Shown here piece after piece: positions 49,401-61,091 of a stretch of DNA of 64,000 nucleotides. Made by a program: the position numbers and the translations under genes. How positions within the stretch are numbered: position 1 is the first letter of the stretch; each line of letters begins with the position of its first letter. The notes under the pieces were generated by a model, which saw only the letters and a program-made list of their open reading frames with translations, had not been told where the DNA came from and searched no databases. The stretch spans positions 13,021,501-13,085,500 of the forward strand of contig NC_071668.1 of the NCBI RefSeq assembly GCF_028554725.1, given 5' to 3'. Origin of the DNA: Zeugodacus cucurbitae (Eukaryota > Arthropoda > Insecta > Diptera > Tephritidae).

Positions 49401-50262
49401 TGATATCTAGTGAAAGCCCTTCTCCACTACATGCGGTTGGTAGGCTGCGAACACCACTTATTTTTCCATCATACAATATTGACGTCATCATAAATATAGT
49501 TCCTAGAGCCCATTACCTCGTTTGATGTAAAACCCAGACACTTTTTGGACTTTAAATTCGAGTAATGTACTGAATAGATCATTGTATATCAGTCTAATTG
49601 ATGATGAATTCTTCATTACTCTTAATCGGTTTCTTATCGCCTTATTTGTTGGACTTGTAGTCCATCTTCATCCCTAATTAGCTCGTAAGTGGCCAACTAA
49701 TGGATAATGTACATGATTTTAATCGTTTTACTACACTATACTGCACTGTCCATAGCACAGGTCTCTTCGAGAGTCGTATTGTAGCCCATATTATAATTTT
49801 CTTTTAATTTTAACAGAAAGTTAAATTTAACTTTTTAAATTTTATGGGTTGCTGACCTTGTGATAAAGTTTTGAATAATCGAGCCTACTCTCGTATTCCA
49901 AACCTCTCTTTTCATCGTTAGAAATATGTCTGAATATAAAAGAAATAATGAGAATTTGTGAGCAAAGCTCCAAAATCTATTGTAAGTCTCAAGTTTAGTC
50001 GTTGCTTTTTTATACTGAAAATGCAAGTTGTTGTTCAGATCTTTCAGATAGTGCCCAAAAGAGATAATATAACAATATTTACTATCTTAGAGAAAGTTTA
50101 GTAGAAAATTGCGTAACAGTTATGTTTGCAGCCCTTTGAATTCGAACTTTTTGATATTCGTACGCTCATCGTTACAGAAGCAGTACTCACTTATGGTAGC
50201 CGAGGGTCCTTAGAGGAATCATATTGATGCCACTCCCGAATTAGTGAAATAATCGGGTATTT
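46416..50262. other. gene-free DNA
   Basis: No gene is recognised. GAT and CAA tracts lie at 46762-46780 and 46940-46975, and GTT/TTG tracts at 47460-47520 and 48560-48770. The frame at 47726-47920 and others of 60-120 codons have no recognisable domain. Confidence 0.5.
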
Positions 50263-50263
50263 A

Positions 50264-50436
50264 CAGTTGAACTTCCATAATTCGAACTTCTATAATTCGG
50301 AAGTTCTCCATAAATCAAACTCTTGTATTGGCACTAGAAGTCAAATTTCATACAAATTACCTTCCATAACTTTAAGTCTCTCTAACTCAAAGAGTTTTTG
50401 TGGATTATGGTGATTCAAGTTAGGGAAGTTCAACTG
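50264..50436 (+). mobile_element. pogo/Tigger-like MITE, best copy
   Basis: This is a 173-bp non-coding element. The left end is CAGTTGAACTTCCATAATTC; the right end, read on the other strand, is CAGTTGAACTTCCCTAACTT, giving terminal inverted repeats of about 23 bp with few mismatches. Both flanks are TA (50262-50263 and 50437-50438). The interior contains GAAGTCAAATTTCATACAAA, shared with the other two copies. It has no coding capacity, so movement would need a transposase in trans. Confidence 0.85.
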
Positions 50437-50438
50437 TA

Positions 50439-52985
50439 TTTGTATACTGTGTGGACAAAACAGCTGATTTGAAGTTAAGTCCGATTAAAGATATGTAAAC
50501 TATTCACAACAGAGATCTTACACTTCGCAATGTAAATACATATAAAAATTAAACCACAAATTCAGCACTCGTAAAAAATAGAACACCATTCTTTCTCACA
50601 CATAAAACACACCAAAAAACAAACCACTGCAAAAACAGCAACATTTTTCATGCCACACACATAGCTGAAATGCCGCATGAGAATTGCAACAATTCTGCAG
50701 AATTCGAAACACAATCAGGATGTAACAAAAGCCTACAAGATAAAAAACTATTCTACTGGAATAAATTAGTGCGCCGCTATGTGCAACACACAGCAAACAC
50801 CTACCGAGTTGCACTATAAGCAGAAAGAAAAACAACTCAACCCAATTATATATCACTGCTCGTATTTGAAATTCCACACGCAGCAACAGCGCGACAGGCA
50901 TGTGAAAACCCAAAAAAATCTGCTCGAAATGCTACGCTGCACTTGCTACTGCCGCTGCTGCCACATGTTGTTGCATGCAATTATTCGCCATGCACACACG
51001 CTGTGTGCACACTGTTTTCCCACTCCTCCTCGCTTATTAAACATTTTGCACTGTTATGTGCAACAACAACAACAACAGCAAGTTGTCTGTGTGTGCGATT
51101 GTATTTCTTTCATTGTAATTGATGAACCTGTTAAACGGAAATGCCAACAACACAACGCCGCACAGACACACACACAAAGGACAATAGGCGAAATATTTCT
51201 ATGAATCCATGAATCCAAAGGACAATTCGGCAAAGTAGGCAACGCAAACGCAAAACCCGCTCTCACAGATAATCTTGTGAATGATTGCTGCTGTTGTTGG
51301 CGAACGTTGAGCAGTGAATGTGAAACAGAAGCATCACAACACAATTGACCTGGACCAGCCTACGATTGTTGTTGAAAGTGTTTGTTGTTGTTTTTAGTAT
51401 TGTTGGTATACTGCTTGTTTGTTTTTGTTGTTTCTCTACTAATAACTGCTACCTGTTGCTTACTGCCGTTGAGTTGAGTTGGTATTAGTTTCAGTAGGCG
51501 GCTGTGAAATACAGGTGAAAAAATATTGTAATTTTTTTGTTTTGGATTAAAAAACGGTTTTATATTTCATTAAATGTTATGGATTTTTTACATTTAATTT
51601 TGGTATTTCATTCTGCTTAATTTTGTGTAATTCTGATGAATTCGTTTTAATTATACTTCATTAAGAGTAATTGAAGCCATTCTAATTGAATATACATTAG
51701 TAAGTAGCTACACTGACGTCAAATTACTAAGTGAGACGATCTCAAGATGACTCAAGACTCTCTTTCTCCCCCTGACAACTGGAATTAGTTCAATGGAGCC
51801 TAGTGGTTGTTCATAAACTTCACTCACTATATAACTTCTCTCACTATGACATGTCATAATAAATCGTTAGAATACGGTCCGAATTCAAGACATTAAGACT
51901 TAAGAGAAAGTAGAGCCATTCACGAGTAAGGAGTATTCATCATGTAGTTCCAAATATATTCTAACCTTATACAATTTGTCATCTAAAGTCATTTAAATCT
52001 TGAAATAATAATAATTTCCACCTCATTCAAGCTACTTATAAAAAATCGCCTTGGAATTCAGGCCTTAAGTAGTAAGAATCTGCTCCATTACTCTAACTGT
52101 TAAACCAATACGATTATCTATAAAAAGCAATATATAATTACTCCATATAAAGAGCCATTTGACTAGTTACTTGATTACTCTCTCTCTCAAATAATCGACA
52201 ATCTACCTTGTTTATATAGATTCTGTTAAATATATTTGTTTTGATTTGAAAACTGCGTTTCTAAAATAGTATTAAAACACACTTTGCTTTCACGCAGTCA
52301 GTGCTACACTGACATGAAAGTGAAATTATTTTCTCATTTATTTGCTTATTCATTCACTTTTAATTTAACAGGTAGCTTTTCAACTGTGTTAAGCTCGTAG
52401 AAATAACTCTTTGTGAATATTATACATTTATATTGTGCGCGGGCGAAAGTTTAATCCTCTTAGTTTTTTTATCTAAATTACTTTTTAAAAATAAAGAAAA
52501 GGTGCATGGCATTTTCTGATAACTTAATTTCACCAATTGTAAAAATTTACTTTCGTAGGGTAATGGATAGTTACGCTACTGAATATATTACTCTGATATA
52601 ATATTCAATATACATTCCGCCAAATATGTAACCGGAAATTCTCATTTTAAATTTTGCAGCTGAGAATATTTCAATTTTTTCCCCAAGTTGGCACAACTGT
52701 CAGCCACTATTCTGTAAATTTTTATTGCAATGTGTCATTTAGTTTGTTTACGGCGTCATTAGGAACAAGTCAACCTTTGGGGTACGTTGCGATTTTTATA
52801 TGCCCCTTTTTGAACGATTAATACCAATCGTAAACTTGGGTTTTCGACATGGTTGAATCACCAAATGTTTTTTTTTTCAACATTTCCAACGATTTGGCAC
52901 AAGAAATTTCTTTTAAAACACAAACTTTCACAAAAACTAATTATAACTTGTTATTTACTAACTAATTTTAGAATTTCCGGGACCT
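50439..52985. other. gene-free DNA
   Basis: No gene is recognised. A CAA run lies at about 51061-51081 and GTT-rich tracts at 51285-51300 and 51365-51440. The rest is AT-rich. The right end is the target of the LINE insertion. Confidence 0.5.
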
Positions 52986-52999
52986 ATTTGACGGAATTT
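52986..52999 (+). repeat. target-site duplication, left copy
   Basis: ATTTGACGGAATTT, a perfect 14-bp match to 56245-56258, flanks the LINE. Confidence 0.85.
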
Positions 53000-55793
53000 T
53001 CGTCCATTCGGACAACATGACCTAGCCAGCGTAGCCGCTGTCTTTTTATTCGCTGAACTATGTCAATATCGTCGTATAACTCGTACAGCTCATCGTTCCA
53101 TCGTCTGCGGTATTCGCCGTTGCCAATGTTCTGAGGACCATAAATCTTGCGCAAAATTTTCCTCTCGAAAACTCCTAGTGTCGTCTCATCTGATGTTGAC
53201 ATCGTCCAAGCTTCTGCACCGTAAAGCAGGACGGGAATGATAAGCGACTTGTAGAGCTTGATTTTGGTTCGTCGAGAGAGGACTTTACTGTTCAATTGCC
53301 TACTCAGTCCAAAGTAGCACCTGTTGGCAAGAGTTATTCTGCGCTGGATTTCGAGGCTGACATTGTTCGTGTTGTTGATGCTGGTTCCCAGGTATACGAA
53401 ATTATCTACGACCTCGAAGTTATGACTGTCAACAGTGACGTGGGAGCCAAGACGCGAATGCGCCGACTGTTTGTTTGATGACAGGAGATATTTCGTCTTG
53501 TCCTCATTCACCTCCAGACCCATTCGCTTCGCCTCCTTATCCATGCGGGAAAAAGCAGAACAAACGGCGCGGTTGTTGCTTCCGATGATATCAATATCAT
53601 CGGCGTACGCCAGGAGCTGTACACTCTTGTAGAAGATTGCACCTTCTCGGTTTAGATCTGCAGCTCTTATAATTTTTTCCAGCATCAGGTTAAAGAAGTC
53701 GCACGATAGTGAGTCACCTTGTCTGAAACCTCGTTTGGTATCGAACGGCTCGGAGAGGTCCTTCCCAATCATGACGGAGCTTTTGGTGTTGCTCAACGTC
53801 AATTTACACAGCCGTATTAGTTTTGCGGGGATACCAAATTCAGACATCGCGGCGTAAAGGCAACTCCTTTTCGTGCTGTCGAAAGCAGCTTTAAAATCGA
53901 CAAAAAGGTGGTGTGTGTCGATCCTCTTTTCTCGGGTCTTTTCCAAGATTTGGCGCATGGTGAATATCTGGTCAGTTGTCGATTTTCCAGGTCTAAAGCC
54001 ACACTGATAAGGTCCAATCAGTTTGTTGACGGTGGGCTTTAGTCTTTCACACTATACGCTCGATAGAACCTTGTATGCGATATTTAGGAGGCTGATCCCA
54101 CGGTAATTGGCGCAGATTGTGGGATCTCCTTTTTTATGGATTGGGCAGAGCACACTGAGATTCCAATCGTCAGGCATGCTTTCTTCCGACCATATTCTGC
54201 AAAGAAGCTGATGCATGCACCTTATCAGTTCTTCGCCGCCGTATTTGAATAGTTCTGCCGGTAATCTATCGGCCCCCGCTGCTTTGTTGTTCTTCAAGCG
54301 GGTAATTGCTATTCGAATTTCTTCATGGTCGGGTAATGGAACATCTGTTCCATCGTCATCGATTGGGGGATCGGGTTCGCCATCTCCTGTTGTTGTACTC
54401 TCACTGCCATTCAGCAGGTCGGAGAAGTGTTCCCTCCATAATCCCAGTATGCCCTGGACATCGGTTACCAGATTACCACCTTGGTCTCTACATGAGGATG
54501 CTCCGGTCTTGAAACCTTCGTTAAGTCGCTTCATTTTTTCATAAAATTTTCGAGCATTCCCTCTGTCTGCCAGCTTCTCAAGCTCTTCGTACTCACGCAT
54601 TTCGGCCTCTTTCTTTTTTTGTCTGCAAATGCGTCTCGCTTCCCTCTTCAGCTCTCGGTATCTATCCCATCCCGCACGTGTTGTGGTCGTTTGCAATGTT
54701 GCGAGGTAGGCAGTCTGTTTTCTCTCCGCTGCGAGACGGCACTCCTCATCGTACCAGCTTGTTTTTTGTCATTGCCGAATACCCATTGTTTCGGCTGCAG
54801 CGGTACGCAGTGAGTTTGAGATGCCGTTCCACAGGTCCCTTATACCGAGATGCTGATGAGTGCTCTCAGAGAGCAGGAGTGCAAGTCGAGTAGAGTATTT
54901 CGTGGCTGTCTGTTGCGATTGCAGCTTTTCGACGTCGAACCTTCCTTGTGTTTGTTGACGGGCATTCTTTGCTGCACAGAGGCGGGTGCGTATCTTCGCT
55001 GCGACCAGATAATGGTCCGAGTCTATATTTGGTCCTCGGAGCGTACGCACGTCTAAAACACAGGAGACATGTCTTCCGTCTATCACAACGTGATCGATTT
55101 GGTTCCGCGTGTTTCGATCAGGAGACAGCCAAGTAGCTTGATGTATTTTCTTATGCTGGAATCTGGTACGACCATATTTCGGGCCCCAGCGAAGTCGATC
55201 AGCCTCAGGCCGTTTGGCGATGTTTCGTCATGGAGGCTGAATTTTCCGACTGTTGTGCCAAAGACACCTTCTTTACCCACCCTGGCGTTAAAATCACCAA
55301 GCACGACTTTTACATCGTGGCGGGGGCAGCGCTCATAGGTGCGTTCTAGGCGCTCATAGAAAGCATCTTTGGTCACATCGTCCTTCTCTTCCGTTGGGGC
55401 GTGGGCGCAAATCAGCGATATGTTGAAGAACCTCGCTTTGATGCGGATTGTGGCTAGACGTTCATCCACCGGGGTGAATGCCAGGACTCTGCGACGGAGT
55501 CTCTCTCCCACTACAAATCCAACACCAAATTTGCGCTCCTTTATATGGGCGCTGTAGTAGATGTCACAAGGACCCACCTTCTTCCGTCCTTGTCGCGTCC
55601 ATCGCACTTCTTGGATGGCGGTGATGTCAGCCTTAAGTCGTATGAGGACATCAACCAGCTGGGCAGAGGCACCTTCCCAATTAAGGGTCCGGACATTCCA
55701 GGTGCATGCCCTTATATCATTATCCTTAAAACGTTTGCAGGGGTCGTCATCAAAAGGGGGGTGTCTCATCCGAGGCTTTCGTAGATTTTTCAT
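53000..55793 (-). pseudogene. RTE LINE endonuclease/reverse transcriptase pseudogene
   Basis: The product would nick target DNA and copy its own RNA there. From the start at 55793: an apurinic-type endonuclease with CTWNVRTLN, IQEVRW (catalytic Glu), VLGDFNARVG and SDHYLVAAK. Then a basic linker (REARRICRQKKKEAE) and a reverse transcriptase with NNKAAGADRLPAELFKYGG, CPIHKKGDPTICANYRGISL, QCGFRPGKST, LFVDFKAAFDS, GFRQGDSLSCDFFN and the catalytic LAYADDIDI (about 53605-53580). Then comes the post-RT region with LYKSLIIPVLLYGAEAWT. Lesions: a one-base frameshift near 55150 inside the endonuclease, an in-frame TGA at 54766-54768 and a TAG at 54052-54054. The C-terminus is cut at RMDE; the last codons up to the stop at about 52984 are read from flanking DNA. 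Few lesions suggest a fairly recent insertion. It is not functional. Confidence 0.9.
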
Positions 55794-56027
55794 TGGGGGG
55801 TGTTTTTATGTGGTGGGTCCCAAACCCTACGCACAACCGCATAAGCGGGCTTCGCCTTCTCACTTTAGCTCGCCTTCAAACGGATGTCTGTTGGCTACCC
55901 AGAGGATACTTGGTCTAAAACCGGAAGTCGTGAGCTGCTTGAACCATGTGGAGAAGAATCGTATCTGGCCACTCCCAAGTGAGTGACAATCAAAAACTTT
56001 CCTCACTTGCGTGAACTTCTACACATG

Positions 56028-56244
56028 ATCCCATCCTCCCTGAAAGTGTTCGATGCAGTACCCGCCGGAGGAAGCCGAGGAAGGGGAAGGCCTCCACTCC
56101 GTTGGAGGGACCAGGTGGAGAGCGACCTGGTTACACTTGGGATCTCCAACTGGCGCCGAACTACGAAGGAGAGAGACAGGTGGCGCACTATCGTCGATTC
56201 GGCTATAACCGGCTAAACGGTTGCAACGCCAATCACATACATAC
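56028..56244 (+). pseudogene. RTE LINE C-terminus and 3' end, inverted relative to body
   Basis: The plus strand reads SLKVFDAVPAGGSRGRGR, LRWRDQVESDLVTLGISNWR and DRWRTIVDSAITG, then a stop. This is the conserved C-terminal tail of the same element, followed by a short 3' untranslated region ending in CACATACATACA. It supplies exactly what the minus-strand body lacks. Confidence 0.85.
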
Positions 56245-56258
56245 ATTTGACGGAATTT
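56245..56258 (+). repeat. target-site duplication, right copy
   Basis: ATTTGACGGAATTT directly follows the CATA tail and is identical to 52986-52999. Confidence 0.85.
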
Positions 56259-56375
56259 AAACGAATTTTTGTTTATCTTCATACGACATAGAGGGACTTT
56301 TTTTAAAATCTGCCTCGATAGTAAAATTTAAAATTTTTTATTTTGCCCTTGTCGAAAAGTTTGATTCATTGAAGG

Positions 56376-56480
56376 AAATTTGTATGAATTTTGACTTCTA
56401 AACGCTATTGCCAGTTCAAGTGTTCGAATTATGGATATCTTCGAGTTATTGAAGTTCGAGTTATGGAATTTCCGCGGTAA
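56376..56480 (-). mobile_element. pogo/Tigger-like MITE, copy 3 (partial)
   Basis: On the minus strand the order matches the copy at 50264: AATTCCATAACTCGAACTTC, ATAATTCGAACACTTG, GGCAATAG, GAAGTCAAAATTCATACAAA and CCTTC. The distal terminal repeat is not found, so this copy is truncated. Confidence 0.62.
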
Positions 56481-56818
56481 TTTAATTTTTACATTTGAAT
56501 AGTTGACAACTCTGCTCCTAAATATGTTTAAATATTCAGCAGAATGCTCTTTTAATTATTTTTTTTTTTTAAACACCTTTTTTGGTATTTTGCATATTTT
56601 TCCTTTTTTCTACGTTCGAAATCCATACAGTTTATAAATATAAAATGGCAACTCTCTGCGGAAATTTATTTGAATAATAACCCTCATACTTGTTTCTTTA
56701 TAGTTTATATTATAATACCTTCTAAATCTCTATTTATCGATCAGTTGGAAACTCTTAAATAGGTCTAATATCTGGAATTTTTATCAGAAGGCTTTCCTAA
56801 AGGTTAGGAATATATTAT

Positions 56819-57341
56819 TAGGGTATTCACAAGGTGTCATTTTGTGTCATATCGTCATATTGTCATATTTTTTTATGACTGTCGCACCAACACTGTTGTT
56901 GTTTCACATGCAAAATTAAAATATGACTGATACAACACTGCGTGGTATGTTTCTTGAGTTCGTTATTCTATACCCCTACCCACTTGCTGCCGAATTTTTT
57001 CGGTTTTTTGCGGTGGGTGGGGCTTTGGGGCGTTTTGGGGCAAAACTTCGACGAGTGGGTAGTCGATTTTCTGTGAAGAACCGGTTTTTTTGGGTCCGTC
57101 AGTGGTCGGGTTTGCTCGTGCCCTTCTGCCCGAACACTTCTCAACCGATTTATACCGCACATTGCATATATCTGGAAAATACGGACATATCTGGTTTTAG
57201 CCTCAGCAAAAATCGCTATGATTAAGTGTAGAAATATGACAAAATATGACATACAACAATTAAGAGTGCTCACAAGTGTCGTATTTTTTAAGAATATTAA
57301 AATATGACATAAGACATACAACAAAGCTTGTGAATTGCCTA
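56819..57341. mobile_element. hAT-like non-autonomous element
   Basis: The left end, TAGGGTATTCACAAGGTG (56819-), is matched by the right end, which on the other strand reads TAGGCAATTCACAAGC (57341 back). The shared core is TAGG-ATTCACAAG. Both subterminal regions are packed with ATATGAC/GTCATAT words in opposite orientation, as in transposase-binding regions of hAT elements. The flanking octamers TATATTAT and TATGTCAT agree at six of eight positions, compatible with an old 8-bp duplication. The interior contains a GC-rich block (56990-57150) with no credible transposase. Confidence 0.6.
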
Positions 57342-57349
57342 TATGTCAT

Positions 57350-60033
57350 ATTTATAAACAACAACCCTATTACCAAGTATGACCAAAATCAAGTTTTATT
57401 CGAGATTTTTAGCTTCACTTTTATAATTATGTATCTGATAAGGCTAGAAGTTCTTTCAGCAGTAGAGGCATCTACAATATTTTCAAGGGCCAAGCATTAT
57501 ATTTTTAAGTATTGTAGCTTCTGAATTCCCACTTTTTGACTTAGTCAATGACAATTTTCAATTGAAACCCCTTCAAAACTGTATAGCTATTTTATGAAAC
57601 TAGGGACCAACGAATCCAAAAAACGGTCCTTAAAATATATGTCAATAGATTTTGAAATGTATCAAGTTTTATTATCGAAACAGATACTTTATTTTGGACC
57701 CGAAATAAATTTTTCCGCGACATTTTTCCTTTAAGCACATAAGTGCGAAGTGTTTCGATGCTTTTTTCACAATATTTAGGTTGAGCGCCTAAAGTTAGGC
57801 TACGAAACTCTCAGTCACCTGCGATCCACATATTAAATCGTCACATTTTTTTAAATTATTTGAGTATTTGATGGATTCAGCTACTTTTTCTATATGGTTA
57901 TATATTTGTATCAAATAACAAACATTCGATTTCATTGCCCTCAAAAGCGAGCAAATTTCGCGATGAGCCCTTCGTTATGCTAAATTTGCAACACTAAAGA
58001 ATTGGAGTGAGAAAATCACGAATTTTATCAAATTTTAATATTTTTTGCCACATTTACTGCGTGGGAATTAAGCAACTTGCGTGCAGTGGTTAAAATAAAT
58101 AAATTACAATTTTTTTCCAAACACTATTTGACTATTTGATATTTTGGCAAGCATGGAAATATTTTATTTGAAATTAGCAATAAAGCGAGCGTAACAAAGG
58201 CAAGCGCCAAAAAAGATTTGCTTTCATTTTAGCAGATCTCCTTAAGTTTTGAAGCTTTGTGAGACTGCGAAGCAGGTAAGCAGCGCTTTTCTACGATGAT
58301 TTGTCGGACAGGCGGTGGAACTAGTACCCTACTGAAGACATTGCAAAAAGCCATAACAACACGGTGGGATTGGAAATTAAAACCGAAACCGAAACTGAAA
58401 CTGAGAAACGCGCTGTAAAGATCACGGCGGCGAAGATTTAAGCAGCATAGACACACTACAAAGTTAAGCGTCGGATTATTGGGCAATAGTAATAAATTGT
58501 CAAACAACACGGCATACAACAAAAACACAAATAAATTAAAATCGAAATAAAAATTGCCTTTTTTTGACTAATCAAAAATGGTTTTAGTGGGATTAAAAAT
58601 AGCTGAAAATTTAGTTTACGATGAAACCGAGAAAAAAGTGTTGCAGCTAAATGGAACAGCCAACAATAACAACAACAGCAAGAAATTGCAAACAAAACGA
58701 GCCATAGAAGACTGCCGACCACCGCAGCATCACGCCGCCGCTGACAATGAGTGTGGCATCTTAATTTCTTGGAAGCTGTGGTGGTGCAAAGCAAAGATTT
58801 CAAATTACAACAAAAACAAAAGAAATAAGCCAAACTGTTGGCTGCAAAAAAAGCGGACTGCCAAAAATTAGACAACAGATAATGAAAACGGTCAGTGTTC
58901 CACAAAAACAAAAAGGAAAAACAAAACAAAAAACGGCTGAAAAGCAAATAATGAAGCATTGCAATAACAAACAAAGCACCACAAATGCCAAAGTGAAACA
59001 CAACAATAAATAAGTGATTTGTTGTGAAGATGCTACCTTCTTTCGGTGCAGGTTCACACGCTGCTGTACGAACGGGTGCCCGAGCGAACGTTTTGTGTTT
59101 GGTATGGATTACGTTTACGGTTAACAAAGTTGGTAGTAGAATACATACTTACATACACATACACGTATAAGAGACTGTATGTAATGCTCGATTTTATGAA
59201 TGGCTGCAGTTAGACAAAGTATGGCGGTGGAGTTAAGCAATACTTGCCAACAGCGTAGGTGTTTCATAGAAAAATGCGGCTGGATTTCTTTATTTAGCTC
59301 GAAGTTTTTTTATCGAAAACTACTATCTCTTGCAACTATGTTTACTTTACAATTATTTAGAAAATAAAATCCCAACTGTACTGATTTCAAACAAGTTCGA
59401 TTAGATCATAAAAAACACTAATAATCTTGATTTTGTTCAGATCATTCATATTTTTATTGAAGAAATACTAATTCCAATGTCACTACATTCTCTCCCTGAA
59501 CTAGAGTTTCGAAAAACTGATTCCAAGAACCGCTCGATTTTAATCTGTTGTCCTTGCAAATTTGTTTCATTTTTCAAGGCAGAGGTGGTACAAAAAAAAA
59601 CTTGTGTAAAAATAAACTATTTTTTTTTGCTTCAGTGTTTCCTAAATAAATCAAGAACTCTATATATTAGGAATATCTCATAATATAATCCATAAACTTT
59701 CGCGAAAGAATCATTATTATATAATCATTTAAACAGAACGTGTTCATGACGTTCACACGGAATCACTAAGAAAAAATATTTCTTCACGGGAGCCATTTAC
59801 TTCTGTCCTATGATATGAACTGTATCACTCCTTATCTGCTGAGATAATCGTCAGAGAGTATGGACGTATCGACTACTATTTTGTTGATATAGCTTCCAAA
59901 GTACCCATGGTCACTTAAAGAAAATTCAGGTCCCATGTTGTTGTCTATCGATGTGTGGTTTTTCGGTATAAGTTTGTGGATCCAACGTTCTTTTTATGAG
60001 GTTTGCCACCATGTTCAACCCATTATGATATTA
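57350..60033. other. gene-free DNA
   Basis: No gene is recognised. A 223-codon minus-strand frame (58456-59127) is the longest one outside transposons. Its product is almost all Phe, Leu and Cys, because the plus strand is rich in AAA, CAA and AAC; I regard it as spurious. The plus-strand frame 58578-58871 (starting MVLVGLKIAENLVYDE) begins at an AAAATGG context after an A-rich leader but has no domain. Confidence 0.45.
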
Positions 60034-60035
60034 TA

Positions 60036-61089
60036 TTAGGTTGGCAAATCTCCCTTCCGCCTTTTTTCTCTTTATTCAATGCTTTATAAGAAGTGTTACA
60101 CAAACGAAAAACTCGGACAGCCACTTTTCACAAGCCTCTTTTGAGTTCAACTTTCGCCATGGACGGGAACAGGTGATAATCACTTGGTGCTATGTCCGGG
60201 CCATATAGGTGGATGCGATAAAACCTCCCATCCGAGCTTCCGTAGCTTCTGACGAGTCATCAACGAAGTGTGTGGTCTGGCGTTGTCCTGGTGGAACACT
60301 ACACCCTTCATGTTGGCTAATTCTGAACGCTTCTGGTGGTTCGCCTGGTTCAAGCGCTCCAGTTGTACGCAGTAGATGGAAAAATTAAGCGTCTGGCCAT
60401 ATGGAAGCAGCTTATAGTGGATGATTCTCTCCAATCACAGCAAAACCTTCCTTGGCCACTGGTTGGGACGATTCTGGCCTTCGACCTCGACCGTTACCGC
60501 TTGATATTGTCGTATGTGATCCATTTTTCGTCGCCAGTTACCATCCGCTCAAAATTGGTCGAGTTCATTCCGTTTCAGCAGCATATCGCAGACGTTGATT
60601 GGGTCCAGAAGGGTTTTTTGCGTTAAATTATGGGACACCCAAACATCAAGCTTTTTTGTGTATCCAGCCTTCTGCAGATTAGTTAAAATGGTTTGGTGAC
60701 TACCTCCATCTAATGGGCGATGTCACGAGTTGCCACATGCCGGTCTAACTCGATGTTTTCCATGATTTGATCGGTATTCATTGTCACAGCTCTTCCACCA
60801 GTTGGCTTATCCATGGTCGTTTTCACCCACTCTCGCCGCAACCATTCCTCCACAGCTTTGCCTTTAACGAAGGAAAACTTTAAAATCGCGCGAATTTCGG
60901 CGTTTCCATGTTTACACGTCTATAACTGTTGAACGCAATATCCAAACTAATCATGCATAGCGTCGTTTTGTAGGTTATGTCAAGACCTTTCAAAGATATA
61001 TAGTATGCCAGATTCGAGCTCTTTAGCGCTTTATACATAGCCGCGAAATCCAAAAGATAAAGACGAAAGGGAAATATTTGCCTACCTAA
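60036..61089 (-). mobile_element. mariner transposon with both terminal repeats
   Basis: This 1054-bp element is bounded by TA (60034-60035 and 61090-61091). One end reads TTAGGTTGGCAAATCTCCCT; the other, on the opposite strand, reads TTAGGTAGGCAAATATTTCC. The terminal repeats are about 28 bp with a few mismatches. Internal deletions make it shorter than the usual 1.3 kb of mariners, including about 100 bases near the 3' end (close to 60105). It belongs to the main family of the window; the TTAGGTTGGC terminus and protein motifs resemble the mellifera subfamily. Confidence 0.9.
60130..60950 (-). pseudogene. mariner transposase pseudogene
   Basis: On the minus strand the N-terminal region (about 60900-60690) is frameshifted but reads MENIELDRHVATRDIAH. 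It is followed by VTGDEKWITYDNIKR (about 60545-60500), YKLLPYGQTLNFSIY (about 60425-60385) and VFHQDNARPHTSLMTRQKL (about 60305-60250). The codons for SDYHLF follow near 60185-60170. All three catalytic aspartate codons survive, but they lie in different frames: a deletion near 60440 removes part of the WWDWKG block, and an inserted base near 60215 shifts the SDYHLF codons. It is inactive. Confidence 0.85.
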
Positions 61090-61091
61090 TA

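Larger units (their letters stand above)
53000..56244. mobile_element. RTE-clade LINE with 5' inversion (twin priming)
   Basis: This is a nearly full-length RTE-type non-LTR retrotransposon between 14-bp duplications. The bulk (5' untranslated region, endonuclease and reverse transcriptase; 56027 down to 53000) lies on the minus strand. The last part of the element (56028-56244, LKVFDAVPAGGSRG to the CATA tail) lies on the plus strand. The minus part breaks off at RMDE near 53000, and the plus part resumes at almost the next codons, LKVF. So one insertion was split in two, and its 5' part was inverted. That is the product expected when both strands of the target prime reverse transcription. 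The minus-strand 5' leader (about 55794-56027) is included. Confidence 0.85.

Noticed and set aside
52984..52999. Codons SVK at the end of the LINE frame as a natural C-terminus
   Set aside because: These codons are read from the target-site duplication; the true C-terminus lies at 56028-56216 on the other strand.
54215..54544. 109-codon plus-strand frame
   Set aside because: It is the antisense shadow of the LINE reverse transcriptase frame.
58456..59127. 223-codon minus-strand open frame, the longest outside transposons, hydrophobic
   Set aside because: The product is dominated by Phe, Leu and Cys because the plus strand is rich in AAA, CAA and AAC. It has no receptor or channel motif, and plausible plus-strand frames overlap it.
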